A stretch of 64,000 bases of DNA from Plazaster borealis (taxonomy: Eukaryota; Echinodermata; Asteroidea; Forcipulatida; Labidiasteridae). Below are positions 1 through 10,330 of this stretch, piece by piece. The first letter of the stretch is position 1, and each line of letters starts with the position of its first letter. Under the pieces are notes generated by a model. The model did no database searches, was not told the origin of the DNA, and saw only the letters and a list, made by a program, of their open reading frames with translations. Made by a program: the position numbers and the translations under genes. The DNA lies in assembly GCA_021014325.1 (NCBI GenBank), contig JAJGQC010000734.1:65001-129000 (forward strand), read 5' to 3'.

Positions 1-162
1 TGACAGTCATGACAGTGGCGGTGAAAGTGATGGTGATACTGATACATTAGCATGGTTAGTGACACTTCAAAAGTGAGGTATGTACATATGCATTTTGACT
101 TGTACGTAATTTGTGTTCTTTGCCTCGCCTTTTGTAGCTATGTTATAGGTAGCTATGTTAGA
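1..162. other. Window start, possible coding scrap
   Basis: Reading from base 2, a short open stretch gives an acidic Ser/Asp/Gly-rich peptide (DSHDSGGESDGDTDTLAWL) up to TGA at 74-76. It is followed by a good donor-like GAG|GTATGT. It could be the 3' part of an exon that starts left of the window. With no upstream sequence and low complexity this is weak. Confidence 0.15.
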
Positions 163-548
163 GGTCGCGCGATATTGACATTTTCTATTCTGGCCGCACA
201 CAAAAAAGAGGTTTTTCAAATTAATGTTACTTCGACCTAACATGCTGTCTGAGCTTCAAATTACTCCTGTAGGTCAAGAAAACTCTCTTCTTTCATAATC
301 CTTTTGAAAAAAGGCACAAATTTACCTCACTTTTTCAAGCATCAAAAAGATTCAGAGCATGGTCACCGACGCGACTACCGCGAGCGCAGCCATTTTTGAA
401 CTTTTTTGAAAGAAAAATGTGGTCACCGTTTTTCAATAAATACCGCCCTCTCTTGACTTCTACCCCCAAAATAACGCCATCTATTGATAGAAAGAGGATT
501 AGGAAGGTTACGGTGCTTTTTTCCCCGTCTCAATCGGTGAAGAAATAA
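163..548. repeat. Local repeat R1, intact copy
   Basis: A 386-bp segment starting GGTCGCGCGATATTG and ending GAAGAAATAA. It is nearly identical to the two halves of a second copy at 1041-1122 and 2102-2426. Short antisense reading frames inside it have no recognisable domain. The intact copy gives the pre-insertion sequence of the site used by the hAT-like element in the second copy. Confidence 0.85.
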
Positions 549-1040
549 GGTTTTTATGTATTTTGTTACCATTTTGGGCCAAATTTTGACTAAATTTCCC
601 ATTTTAAAGGAATGTATACATTCAGCGACGGTGGGGTATGCTGTCAAACCTATATCAGTTTAATCCTTGTCCATTTTTGAGTATGAAAAGTTGGATTTTG
701 TTCCAGCGCGAGGTCGCGCATGCAATTTACGGAGGTTTTATTAAACCAAGTACTCGGTAAAATCTCATTTTTTGAACCTTTGAGTGCGCGTTAGGGATAG
801 GGCTGGTAAGCTTTAGTAGTGTGGGTGGTCTTAATTTAACAATTTCTGTACCTCAGTCGGCGGCCAGAAGGGTGCCGCGTGTTCGTTGTCTTTTGGAAGG
901 CATAACTCATTAACGAAAGCACCCATGACAGTGGGGTTTGCACCATTGAATTTCTCCTGAGGAGACCTTTAATTTGATGTAAAATTTTAATATATTTGAT
1001 AAAAAGAAATTTTTACTATAACATAGCTATTATAGGCCTA
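549..1040. other. Intergenic, nothing recognised
   Basis: AT-rich sequence between the two R1 copies. I see no exon-like ORF, tandem repeat or terminal repeat. Confidence 0.5.
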
Positions 1041-1122
1041 GGTCGTGCGATATTGACATTTCCTATTCTGGCCGCACACAAAAAGAGGTTTTTCAAATTA
1101 ATGTTACCTGGTTACTTCGACC

Positions 1123-2101
1123 CAGTGTTGTAGTCGAGTCACCTGTGTCGAGTCTAAGTCCGAGTCTCAAGTCACTTGGGTCGAGTCCGAGTCCGAGTCC
1201 CGAGTCACTTGGTCCGAGTCCGAGTCCGAGTCCCGAGTCACTTGGTCCGAGTCCGAGTCCGAGTCACGAGTCACTTGTTTAAATATTGGTTGCAAACCAA
1301 ATGTCGTAAAATAAGATTTGGAAATGAAAAAAATAAAACACATTTAATTTGAACAAAGTGCTGTTAAAGTTTTTGTATAAAATGGTATAACCATGGAGGT
1401 AGAACTACCTCCATGGTATAACCAAAAGAAACAATACGGGGCGGAACGGCAGATGCCATGAGTTAAAAAATGTTGTACTACTTTTTACTAGTGACGTGAC
1501 CAAACTTGACGTCGTGTGTGTGTGTCTGTGACGTGTGTCGACCATGTGTAGAAACTGGTGCAAACAACACACAGCCATCACAGTGCAATATGCAGGCTGT
1601 GTTTTACAGGTACCAGACATGCCATTTCCCTGGTAATATGCATCAAGCACAAGCAGTGGCTATGGTGTTAACGTTGACAGAATACCAGCATTAATATTGG
1701 TGTCGTGCATCCCAGTGTTATTATGCGTTTTGAACATACGAATCAAACATGCACGCGCTGTACGTACATGGCCATCTACACAATAATCACGAACACTATA
1801 ACTTGCAACACCATACGACAGTGTACTTATTTCTTGTGCTAGACGTTAATATTCCTCCATGTGCACTCCGGGAATGACAATCGGATCATCGGAATTGTTT
1901 TTAATATTTAAAAAAGGTATTGTTTGTGAAAATACGTGACTCGAGTCACGAGTCCTCGGGGACAAGTCCGAGTCATGATAGTCGAGTCCGAGTCCGAGTC
2001 CGAGTCTTTTGCAGACGTGACTCGAGTCAAGTCCGAGTCACCGAAATTGTGACTCGAGACGGACTCGAGTCCGAGTCCTGGACTCGAGTCATACAACACT
2101 G
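1123..2101. mobile_element. Non-autonomous hAT-like transposon, 979 bp, 8-bp TSD
   Basis: The ends are CAGTGTTGTA at 1123 and its exact reverse complement TACAACACTG ending at 2101. The inverted similarity continues into GTCGAGTC-type motifs. The flanks are CTTCGACC at 1115-1122 and again at 2102-2109, an 8-bp target duplication. The intact R1 copy has a single CTTCGACC at this point, which confirms the insertion. Both subterminal regions are tandem GAGTCC/GAGTCAC hexamer-like repeats (1140-1280 and 1940-2090). No transposase is encoded. hAT elements typically make 8-bp duplications and often start CAG/CAR. Confidence 0.88.
1391..1416. repeat. 12-bp inverted repeat with AA loop
   Basis: CCATGGAGGTAG and CTACCTCCATGG are separated by AA, inside the hAT-like element. 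The arms are perfect. TGGTATAA-type sequence lies on both outer sides as a direct repeat. Confidence 0.8.
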
Positions 2102-2426
2102 CTTCGACCTAACATGTCTGAGCTTCAAATTACTCCTGTTTTTTTCTGCAGGTCAAGAAAACTCTCTTCTTTCATAATCCTTTTGAAAAAAGGCACAAAT
2201 TTACCTCACTTTTTCAGCATCAAAAAGATTCAGAGCATGGTCACCGACGCGACTACCGCGAGCGCAGCCATTTTTGAACTTTTTTGATATAAAAATTTGG
2301 TCACCGTTTTTCAATAAATACCGCCCTTTCTTGACTTCTACCCCCAAAATAACGCCATCTATTGATAGAAAGAGGATTAGGAAGTTTACGGTGCTTTTTT
2401 CCCCGTCTCAAGCGGTGAAGAAATAA

Positions 2427-3097
2427 CTCCCATGCCATAGCATTGCATACGTTACGTTAGCCCTGGTAGGACGTCAGTCAGTGCCACTGCACTGGCGTCC
2501 TGGGTATAAAGATCCTTTACAATGCGAACAAAATTTTGAGTAACATTTAAAAATATTTTTACCTAATTTGAGAAGCTGAAACTCCATTCACTTATTCTTG
2601 GTGCCTTTAATTACACTTTTGCTGAGTTCAAAACCTATCAAATACATCCATGAATGACATTATTTCCGAAAATAAGTCCAAGTTGTGCACTGGCGCTGCG
2701 ACTCCGTCGTGTTGCCACCCCGAAGAAAAAGCGTTCAGTGTTACGGGTTAGACAGCGCCCTCTTTTGTGGACTTGGTTCCATGTCAGTTGAGGTTGTCGC
2801 AACGAATGCGTCAATTTCCATTTTATTTTCACAATAATGTCATCCAAGGATAAAATTGGCAATTCTGAATAGAGCAGGCGTAAGGTTCAGGACACAAGGA
2901 ACATGTGAGTCACGTTTCAGCTTCCTCAAAAAGGTAAAAATATGATAAAAAATGGTTATAAATTTTGTTGCAATGCCTGAGGACCTTTATACCCTGGACC
3001 CCGTCGCGTTGTATGCAACGGAGGAGTCCAACCTGGGCTAACGTTACGTGTACCACAGTGGCAGTGCGTGCAAACAGCCCATGTTGTTGGTAGGGGA
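2427..3097. other. Intergenic, one divergent short repeat
   Basis: A segment near 2463-2520 (GGTAGGACG ... CACTGCACTG ... GTCCTGG ... TATAAAG) recurs in diverged form near 3462-3520. No coding exon or RNA gene is recognisable. Confidence 0.4.
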
Positions 3098-3455
3098 GTT
3101 CAGACAACTCATTTGTCGGACAACTCGATCAGTCATACAACTAGACAGCTTGACAAGTCGTCAGTGAATGACTGATTCCGTTACTGAAAATGTTTACACA
3201 AATTTCCTGTACAAATTCTGTATTTCTGAAATGTTTGCGTGAACTTCAGTTCAGACAAGTATTCCATACGCCAGTGGTGTCACAGAAATTTTCTGCCATG
3301 AGGATTTGCCATCCGTCGAGTTGTCTGATCAAAAGTCACTGAACTTGTCTTACGGTTGAACATACATAGAATCCATTGAGTTATCTGACCCGTTGAGTTG
3401 TCTGACCTGTCGAGTTGTCTGACTGGTGAGTTGTCTGACTGTCGAGTTGTCTGAC
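3098..3455. repeat. Inverted clusters of GAGTTGTCTGAC motif
   Basis: At 3378-3451 the motif GAGTTGTCTGAC is repeated about five times with short spacers (CGTT, CTGTC, TG). At 3098-3160 its complement (CAGACAACTC, GGACAACTCGA) occurs two to three times. The two clusters could fold back on each other. No coding potential was seen. Confidence 0.6.
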
Positions 3456-4043
3456 ATCCTTGGTAGGACGCAAGTTCCGATACACTGCACTGATGTCCTG
3501 GCCGTATAATTATAAAGCTTCCCGGTAACTAAAATATTCCATCCAACTGCCACAAAGATCTCGGAAAGTATACATCCTTTTCACTGAATGGGTGTGAACT
3601 ACTTGGGTCATTAAACTTAATGGATGAGCAGTTAATCTGCCTGGGGCAGTCAGCAGCCCTACTGGCTTGTGCATGATTCAATTAAGTCCACTGTTTGGAA
3701 AAGGAATTACATGGATATAGCAGGTGTGAGTTGCCAGACGAAAAGGATGTTTTATTTTAGCCTCTTTCTTTAATGGAGCTTTTCCCGTACTGGAGGGGAA
3801 TATGGCACTTCTTAGAACCATTTGCACTGGTGTTAACCTTGGGTGACCTACGCTCACGCTTACACCATCATAGTTTTTTCAGCAGTACGCTATATAATAG
3901 TGTGTCTTATCCCCTGATTGATTGAATGCCTATTGCTAGATTTAGGTTCAATCATTTGAGACACTCGCAAGACTATTCATTCGTCGCACTCAAAGCATGT
4001 TCAAGATAGCACATTGAAGTAAAAATTTGTTTTCTCCAAACAG
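3456..4043. other. Intron or intergenic sequence before DHX36-like exons
   Basis: I searched for upstream DHX36 exons encoding the HA2/ratchet region and found none. They may lie before base 1, with the repeats of the first 4 kb sitting in a long intron. Position 4031-4043 is a reasonable polypyrimidine-AG acceptor for the next exon. Confidence 0.4.
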
Positions 4044-6596
4044 GGAATCGACAGCTCATCAAAGCCGTCTTATGCTCGGGTCTGTACCCGAATGTGGCTG
4101 AGGTCAGGGGTAACTCATTCAACAGATGAGCCGGAAAACACAGGTAGGATGTGAACCTGCAACTAATGATTCACATCTCTGGTGGCGATCTTCTATATGT
4201 TGACTCCAACCCAACACCTTCAATACTACTGAAGGTGGTGGGTAGGATGTGAATCTGCAACTAATGATTCCCATCTCAGGTGGCGGTCTTCTGAATGTTG
4301 ACTCCAACCCAACACCTTCAATACTTCTGAAGGTGGTGGGTAGGATGTGAACCTGCAACTAATGATTCCCATCTCAGGTGGCGGTTTCTGAATGTTGACT
4401 CCAACCCACCACCTTAAATATAGTTACTGAAGGTGGTGGGTAGGATGTGAATCTGCAACTAATGATTCCCATCTCTGGTTGCGATCTTCTATATGTTGAC
4501 TTCTACTATAAAAAATTAAGGTGGTGGGTTCGATTCCTACCTGGGGTGCCTTCAGATATTTTGTTTCCTGCAGAATTGGAAAACTTCACCTGATGAGATA
4601 AACCTCTCAACATAGACTAGTTTCAAAAATCTTTTGCTGAAAACCTACAATATATAATTTTTTGTTTACCTCCCGTAGACCAGCCAAGATTATGACACCA
4701 CAAGATGGCCAAGTCAAGATCCATCCCAAGTCGGTCAACTCCGATGAGAGAACCAATTCCGTCAAACTGGATCCTCTATATACCACCTCAAGATGAAATC
4801 TTCCAGTGTAAGGCCGGTTCCAAACTGGCGGCTACGGTTTTGGCTATGGCTGGAGTGCCACGTCATCATGCGTCGAAGTATAGGATGTCCTTGGCAACAC
4901 CCATAGCAACAGTCGAAGCCGTAGCTGTAACCGCCAATTCGGATACGGCATTTGTCAGAGTTGAGATTCTAGACAGGAGCAGACTTTTCCCATCAGTTAT
5001 TTTAGACTGGGTCCGCTTTTGTGCGGTCTAGTGCACGGGACTCGAGTTCTGGTGTTTTAATATTGGCTATTTGGAGATGGGAAAACGATAGGAACAATGC
5101 ATCTCCACTGAAGAATTCTAAAGAGAGGGATGTTCCACAAGGAATTTTGTGTACAATGTATTATTATTATTATTATGTATTTAGGTATAGACCATCTGCC
5201 TTTTAAAATTATGTATAATAATTTTGGGTTGACCAAAAGACAAATTGACTAGAGCAGGACTTGAACCTACAACCTCCAGATTAATGTGCCAGCGCTCCAC
5301 CAACTGAGCAATCTAGACCTAATGATGACCGTCTCCCTATTTGGTCAATATCTTTGTTTGGGGGTAACAGTCAGAAGCTATTCAACTTGTAACTGCCGTA
5401 CACCCAAGCTTACGATACAACCTGGGAAGTGGCAGCAGAGGGATTACCTTAGAAATCAATAAATGAATTATTGTAAGCTTAACTTAATCCTAGATTATCA
5501 CAATCTTGAATCTTTATTCCCCATTGTAGGTATTCCTGCATGATACCAGTGCTGTGGAGCCCTACCCCTTGTTGTTTTTCGGTGGGAAAATCGGAGTCGC
5601 AACTGAAGACGGCCATGAAACGATCACCGTTGATGATCACATCAAGTTCCATGCACCAGCAACAATCGCAAATCTTGTCAAGGTGAGATAGTGGTTTATG
5701 GTAGAGTGTTTGTCCCTCGTAACTTTGTGTCTTCCAATCTTAGTTTAAATTGAATTGGGTGCATTCGTCAGCTCTGGGTCTCCTCCGTGAGTCTCCCATG
5801 AAGTCATGCTGGTGGCTAACTCGTGTCAGCCACCACTACCCCGCTTGTTACTGGTGGCAGACTTTGGTTACTGACATTACATTCATGTAAAAGATGGTGA
5901 CATGCAGCAACAAAAATATTCTTTCAGAATGGTAGGTATGTCGTAGTCACTCAAAATCAAAACAAAAATAGTTGGCGGCTACACAGGGCACTCACACTAC
6001 CAATAACTCTGAGCTCACCAACCACAGTTCTCCCTTTCAGAACAACCATGGTGGAATAAGAACACGTAACAACCAACCAAAGCAGTGCTGACTCTAGACT
6101 GAAACCTCTGAATCCCTATAAAGAGACCAGCATCTCAAACACTCTTCAGTCTCCTGACGATGACCAGAGCAGGCTAGTCGAATCGTTGAGATCAATGAAG
6201 AACTCACTCTGCTGCAGTGAAGTTAATATTGAGAAGTTCCCTCGATCCACTAAAGCGAAAGTAGTAGTCCCAATCAAGAAAAAAATCTACAAAGCAAAGT
6301 AGATATATACTCATGGTGTTACCGCTGAATATAGAAATTTGCGCCTAGTTGTGAATGAAATTTACCTGGTAAACTGGTAAAACATTTTGGTGAACAAGTA
6401 AATAACAGTTGAAGTTTTTTTGTTTTTCTTGTATCGGTCAGGATCTTCGTCAAGAGCTTGACAAACTACTGAGGCAGAAGATCAACAAGCCTGGAATGAT
6501 CCAGTGGGGTCAGGACTGTATAGGGAAGGCCGCATCATGCAGGCTATCATCGACCTGATCACAACAGAGGAAGATCATGATCAATCTGACTGGTAG
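4044..6596 (+). CDS. DHX36-like: DHX36-like DExH RNA helicase, C-terminal exons (frame-disturbed)
   Basis: Four exons, 4044-4109, 4679-4807, 5530-5682 and 6442-6596 (TAG at 6594), are joined by GT/AG introns. They encode the C-terminal OB-fold and tail of a DEAH-box helicase. Exon 1 reads QLIKAVLCSGLYPNVAEVR, exon 2 contains DGQVKIHPKSVNSDERTN, exon 3 contains EPYPLLFFGG and DDHIKFHAPATIANLVK, and exon 4 contains DLRQELDKLLRQKI and RIMQAIIDLITTEE. These match the order and spacing of DHX36/RHAU, a G-quadruplex-unwinding helicase, better than other DEAH proteins I know. The catalytic RecA domains are not in the window. Four one-base frame breaks occur: the exon 1 donor (GGGG), exon 2 (AAA and CC) and exon 4 (GGG). 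Exon 3 is fully open. Each break is fixed by changing one run length by one base, so this is either a decaying copy or an error-bearing sequence of a real gene. Confidence 0.75.
4143..4535. repeat. 98-bp tandem repeat, four copies, intronic
   Basis: Copies start at 4143, 4241, 4339 and 4439 with GGTAGGATGTGAAYCTGC and end with CACCTTCAATA..CTGAAGGTGGTG. The spacing is 98, 98 and 100 bp. The array lies in the DHX36-like intron. On the minus strand each unit holds GCAGGTTCACATCCTACC, which resembles a tRNA B box, and the array ends at 4527 with GGGTTCGATTCCTACC on the plus strand. The unit may have grown from a tRNA-like sequence. Confidence 0.8.
5221..5409 (-). mobile_element. SINE-like element, family S, copy 1
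   Basis: Read on the minus strand, about 110 bp (CTTGGGTGTACGGCAGTTAC...) precedes a tRNA-like part with A box TTGCTCAGTTGGTGGAGC and B box GTAGGTTCAAGTCC, followed by CTAGTCAATTTG. The whole arrangement is shared with 17612-17822 and 26102-26283. It lies in the DHX36-like intron. The cloverleaf is too disturbed to be a functional tRNA gene. Confidence 0.7.
5683..6441 (+). other. Last intron of the DHX36-like gene
   Basis: The donor is AAG|GTGAGA at 5683 and the acceptor is CGGTCAG at 6441. Apart from ordinary mixed-composition sequence I see no repeat or ORF of note. Confidence 0.6.
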
Positions 6597-7221
6597 ACAG
6601 GCTAGGGATGGACCGTTAATGAACTCGGTGCCAGTCCGACTGAAAGACAGGCTAGGGACTGATCCTTATGAACTCGGTGACAGTCTGACTGGAAGACAGG
6701 CTAGGGACTGATCGTTATGAACTCAGTGCCAGTCTGACTGTTAGACAGGCTAGAGATGGACAGTTATGAACTCAGTGCCAGTCTGACTGTTAGACAGTCT
6801 AGGGATGGACCGTTATGAACTCAGCGCTAGTCTGACTGGAAGACAGTCTAGGGATGGACCGTTATGAACTCAGTGCCAGTCTGACTGGAAGACAGGTTAG
6901 AGATGGACCGTTATGAACTCAGCGCCAGTCTGACTGGAAGACAGTCTAGGGATGGACCGTTATGAACTCAGTGCCAGTCTGACTGGAAGACAGTCTAGGG
7001 ATGGACCGTTATGAACTCAGTGCCAGTCTGACTGGAAGACAGGCTAGGGATGGACCGCTATGACCTCAGTGCCAGACTGACTGGAAGACAGTCTAGGGAT
7101 GGACCGTTATGAACTCAGTGCCAGTCTGACTGGAAGACAGGCTAGGGACTGATCGTTATGAACTCAGTGCTAGAATGACTGGTAGACAGTCTAAGGATTG
7201 ACCATTTTAAGCTCAGGGCCA
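6584..7221 (+). repeat. 49-bp minisatellite starting at the DHX36-like stop codon
   Basis: About 13 head-to-tail copies of a 49-bp unit of the form TCTGACTGGAAGACAG / GCTAGGGATGGACCG / TTATGAACTCAGTGCCAG. The first copy includes the last codons and stop (TCT GAC TGG TAG), so the array appears to have expanded from the coding end into the 3' UTR. Inner copies are nearly identical. The last copy (from about 7172) is the most diverged. Confidence 0.9.
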
Positions 7222-7505
7222 AATTTATTTAGCTGTAAAGTATAGGAGTGACTGTACAACTGAAGCAGGATACCAGCCAGAAAGTCATGTGATGTATATA
7301 TTGCTTGTGGCTGGTTCCTGTATCGTGTGGTTCTGGGACAAAAGGCGGACGAACATCATTTGGCTATTCATGGTGTGTTGTCCACTCAAGATTCCCCTCT
7401 GCTGAAAAGATTGCTAAATGTAAGCCCCACCCCCAAAGGGGTAAGAGGAAGATAGCCTGGATGAACAAAATCAAAAGGTGCAGTCAACTGTCGTCTATGC
7501 ATTCA
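7222..7505 (+). other. Probable distal 3' UTR or intergenic
   Basis: Unique-looking sequence after the minisatellite. A 74-codon frame at 7305-7529 has no recognisable domain, and I see no clear AATAAA. Nothing else can be supported. Confidence 0.3.
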
Positions 7506-7570
7506 GGGTTCTCCCTATGCACAAGCTAGCATATCAGCCCGATACGCGCAAATTTTGGGCCGATTTGCAA

Positions 7571-7595
7571 AAAGAAAATGTATATATATATATAT
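7571..7595. repeat. TA microsatellite at the retroelement junction
   Basis: About 12 TA dinucleotides sit exactly between the left half of R2 and the retroelement tail. This is a common place for short simple repeats beside non-LTR insertions. Confidence 0.8.
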
Positions 7596-7615
7596 ATATA
7601 TAATAGGTAGGGTAG

Positions 7616-7659
7616 ATGGCCTTAGCTTTCGATCCAGACCGGACCTTCTTCAGAGGCAT
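7616..7659 (-). ncRNA. Hammerhead-ribozyme-like motif of the Penelope-like element
   Basis: On the minus strand the order is ATGCCT, CTGAAGA, A, GGTCC-GGTCT-GGATC, GAAA, GCTA, AGGCCAT. CTGAAGA fits the CUGANGA core and GAAA follows stem II (GGTCC with GGATC, one G-U pair). ATGCCT pairs with AGGCCAT with one bulged C as stem I. Stem III is reduced to about one base pair around GC. Type I hammerheads with very short stem III are known from Penelope-like elements. The extra A between core and stem II weakens the case. Confidence 0.5.
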
Positions 7660-8168
7660 AAAACAAGTACAAACAAATACATATCCATTTATAGAAAAAG
7701 AGAGGGGAAAGGGATTAAGGGAAGGATCCAGAAAGAAGCGGGAAAATTATAGCCAATCAAAGTTTCTATTTCAGAAACAATTGGTGGCTATGAACCAATA
7801 GGAGTAAAGTGGTGAGGACAAAGGATGTATAGTATGAAAGGATGGATTACTGGACCATAAAAGTGGTAAATGCATTATTCGATAACAATGCAGGGAAACA
7901 TGAAAGGGTAGGATAGGAGAGCAAGTTGCATCATGATGCAACTAACAATGGTCAATTAAAGAATGGCAAGATCAAAGGTAGGATGATATTAAAAATAGGT
8001 GTGAGGGACCTGTGGAAAAAAAGGTTACTACATGAGATATTTATAGTAAGAAATTTATAAAAAACAAATTATTGACAGAAAAAAATGTGTTGATTTACAC
8101 TTTATTTACAGAATATATACAACAAATGAATTATCAGGCAGAGGAGTGAAGTGGAGGGTAATGGGAAG

Positions 8169-8794
8169 TTATTTAACACCAGTGGTTATGTTTAGTCCAA
8201 AGGGTTGGACTGTTTTGAGTTGGTGAATCCAGTGTGATTCTCTATGCTTGCGGTGTGTGTCATCACCATTGCAAGCTTCAATCACCAGAAGTTCAACATC
8301 CTTGACACTATGGTTGGGGCTGTTGAAGTGGATAGAGACTGGGTACGGTTTCTTGGTCTTTATGGAAGAGACATGATTCGCAAAGCGAAGACTGAGTTTG
8401 GTCTTAGTCTCTCCCACATATTGTAGCCCACATCTCTTACATGATATGACATAGACTACATTAGGTGTGCTACATTGGGAGTCGGTCTTGATGTTGTATG
8501 AAGAGCCAGTGATATGACTCTTTATCTTAAGTGAGGGCTTGATGTACAGACACGTTCTACATTTGGAACGGGTACATTTGTGACAGCCCAGTATTTCTGT
8601 TGAGGGTTCTGTTCGGACTGTACCTGGTGGAAGTTTGGCCCTGACTAGGATGTCACCCAGGTTCTTAGGACGGCGGAATGCAACCATGGGGACCTCAGGG
8701 ATTGCTGAGTGTAACCTGTTGGATGAGTGAAGGATGGTCATGTTATTATTGAGGATTGAGGAAAGTTTAGGTAGTTCGGGTGGAAGGTGGTGAC
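8169..8794 (-). pseudogene. GIY-YIG endonuclease domain of the Penelope-like element
   Basis: The frame ending at 8169 carries MVAFRRPKNLGDILVRAKL, then a Cys-rich linker (CHKCTRSKCRTC), then VVYVISCKRCGLQYVGET, the GIY-YIG core, where VYVISC and QYVGET stand for the two signature strands. R and H residues downstream (SLRFANHVSSIK) fit the catalytic helix, and a Glu-containing segment VELLVIE follows. The domain would nick target DNA to prime reverse transcription. It joins the RT frame above through two compensating one-base shifts at about 8750-8806, where the frame briefly becomes NRVALVTTFHP. Confidence 0.85.
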
Positions 8795-9765
8795 CAAGGC
8801 CACTCTATTGGTAGGAGCTTTTTAGTTCCGTGTTAGTCAACAGAGTATGACGAGGTACGTTGAGAGCCCTGTTGATTGCAAGTTGGACCCTGCGTTCGCT
8901 GTGGCCCCTAGATACAAGGTGTTTCCTTAGCTCTGATGAGCGCCTCTTGTACAGGGTATCTGTAGAACAGATACGTCTGATACGTAAGGCCTGACTGTAA
9001 GCAATTGCCTTCTTACAGTGACTAGGGTGGCAACTGTTGGAGAGAAGGTACTGGTGGGTGTCGGTGGGTTTACTGTAGACATCCGTGACAATGCCATTAG
9101 GGGATTTGGTTATGGTAACATCTAGAAAATTCACACTTGTGAGAGAATATTCGGTAGTGAACTTTATGGTGGGGTGAAATGAGTTTATATGGTCAATAAA
9201 CTCATCCAAGCTGTCCTTGCCACCACACCAGATGGAGAAAATATCATCAATAAATCTCCACCAAACTAGTGGACGGTTGGGGGCAGAGGACAGGAGTCTG
9301 TCCTCCAACTGAGACATGAATAAGTTAGCATATGAGGGTGCCATTTTGGTACCCATGGCAGTACCCTGTACCTGTAGAAAGTGCCTGTCAGAAAATGAAA
9401 AATTATTCTTCATGAGAATGTGGCTGATGAGTTCCTTAATATGTCTCACTGACGGGCGGGATTGTTTACTAGCATTGAGGGCAGAGACACATGCACTCAT
9501 GCCTTCATGATGGGGTATGTTAGTATACAATGATGAAACATCAAAAGTAACCAGAATGGCAGAGTCAGGTATTTGGTGCTTGACCTCATCTAGTTTGTGG
9601 AGAAAGTCTTTGGTATCCTTGATGAAGGAAGGAATACGGCAGACTAAGGGTTTGAGAAAGCTATCGACAAACTCAGAAATGCGCTCTGTGGGGCTACCAT
9701 TCCCAGATACAATTGGTCTACCCGGGTTATTGGGCTTGTGTATCTTGGGTAGAAGGTAGAACCTT
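8795..9765 (-). pseudogene. Reverse transcriptase core of the Penelope-like element
   Basis: The frame is open from about 9765 down to 8805. It contains RFYLLPKIHKPNNPGRPIVS, FDVSSLYTNIPH (motif A), QGTAMGTKMAPSYANLFMS (motif B), RFIDDIFSIW (motif C with the catalytic Asp pair) and NFLDVTI (motif D/E region). These are typical of Penelope-like RTs rather than LINE or LTR RTs. A one-base shift at about 9763 separates it from the N-terminal part. The terminal TAG at 8805 falls where the frame shift to the nuclease starts, so a single ORF is broken here. Confidence 0.88.
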
Positions 9766-10330
9766 GCTGTACGGGGTCATGTGGGAGGAGATAGTTAAGT
9801 GTATCTTTCTCGATACCATTGGCATTATAAATTCTAACCAGGGTGTCGCTGATATCTTGGGAGAAAGATTGAGTGGGATCAGTGGCACATTCAATGTAAT
9901 GATCAGTGTTGCTGAGCTGTCTGAGGCCCTCAGCAATATAGTCATGTGTGTTCATGACTACAACTGCGGACCCCTTGTCAGCCCGTTTAATCACTATGTC
10001 TGGTGATTGGCGGAGTTGTGTAAGGGCGTGTCGCTCATCTTGGGGGAGGTTATTGGAAGTAGGGGTATTAGGGACCTTAAGAACCTTGGAGTTAACCGAA
10101 TTGATGTATGTCTCTAGAGACACATCTCGGTTCTTAGGGGGTACCCAAGTACTCTTTTCCTTGAAGCGGTTGCGGGTAATTGGTTGGGTCTCCACAGATG
10201 ACTCTTCATCCATGGAGGGCTCTACATGAAAGTATTCACGTAGGCGTAACCTACGATTGAATTGGGCCATGTCCTGTTGGAAAATAAGTTGGTTAGGTTC
10301 TCTGGGTGTGGGGCAAAACTTTAAAAACAT
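9764..10330 (-). pseudogene. N-terminal region of the Penelope-like ORF
   Basis: It contains LKFCPTPREPNQLIFQQD, FNRRLRLREYF, IVIKRADKGSAVVVM and DTLNYLLPHDP. This is the usual N-terminal extension before the RT palm. It loses frame at GTACAGCAAGG near 9763, where changing the length of the AA run by one base restores the RFYLLPK frame. The first codons overlap the R2 junction, so the true start of the element is missing. Confidence 0.8.

Larger units (their letters stand above)
1041..2426. repeat. Local repeat R1, second copy, split
   Basis: The left half lies at 1041-1122 and the right half at 2102-2426. Between them sits the hAT-like element. Outside the insertion, identity to the copy at 163-548 is high, with a few substitutions and one short extra CTGGTTA before the insertion site. 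Confidence 0.85.
7596..10316 (-). mobile_element. Penelope-like retroelement, 5'-truncated
   Basis: A 2.7-kb insertion in repeat R2, read on the minus strand. From 5' to 3' it has the N-terminal RT region, RT core, a Cys-rich linker, a GIY-YIG nuclease, about 550 bp of non-coding tail and a hammerhead-like motif. The 5' side stops within the KFCPTP block near the start of the conserved ORF, so this copy is 5'-truncated. Penelope-like elements are retroelements with an RT related to telomerase and usually a GIY-YIG endonuclease. Three one-base frame breaks make it inactive as written. Confidence 0.88.

Noticed and set aside
1920..2177. Arg/Val/Ser-rich 85-codon frame
   Set aside because: It translates the hexamer-like GAGTCC repeats of the hAT-like element and then runs into R1.
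4705..5031. 108-codon plus-strand frame
   Set aside because: It crosses the donor site at 4807 and reads the DHX36-like exon mostly in the wrong frame. The frame with HPKSVNSDE is the homologous one.
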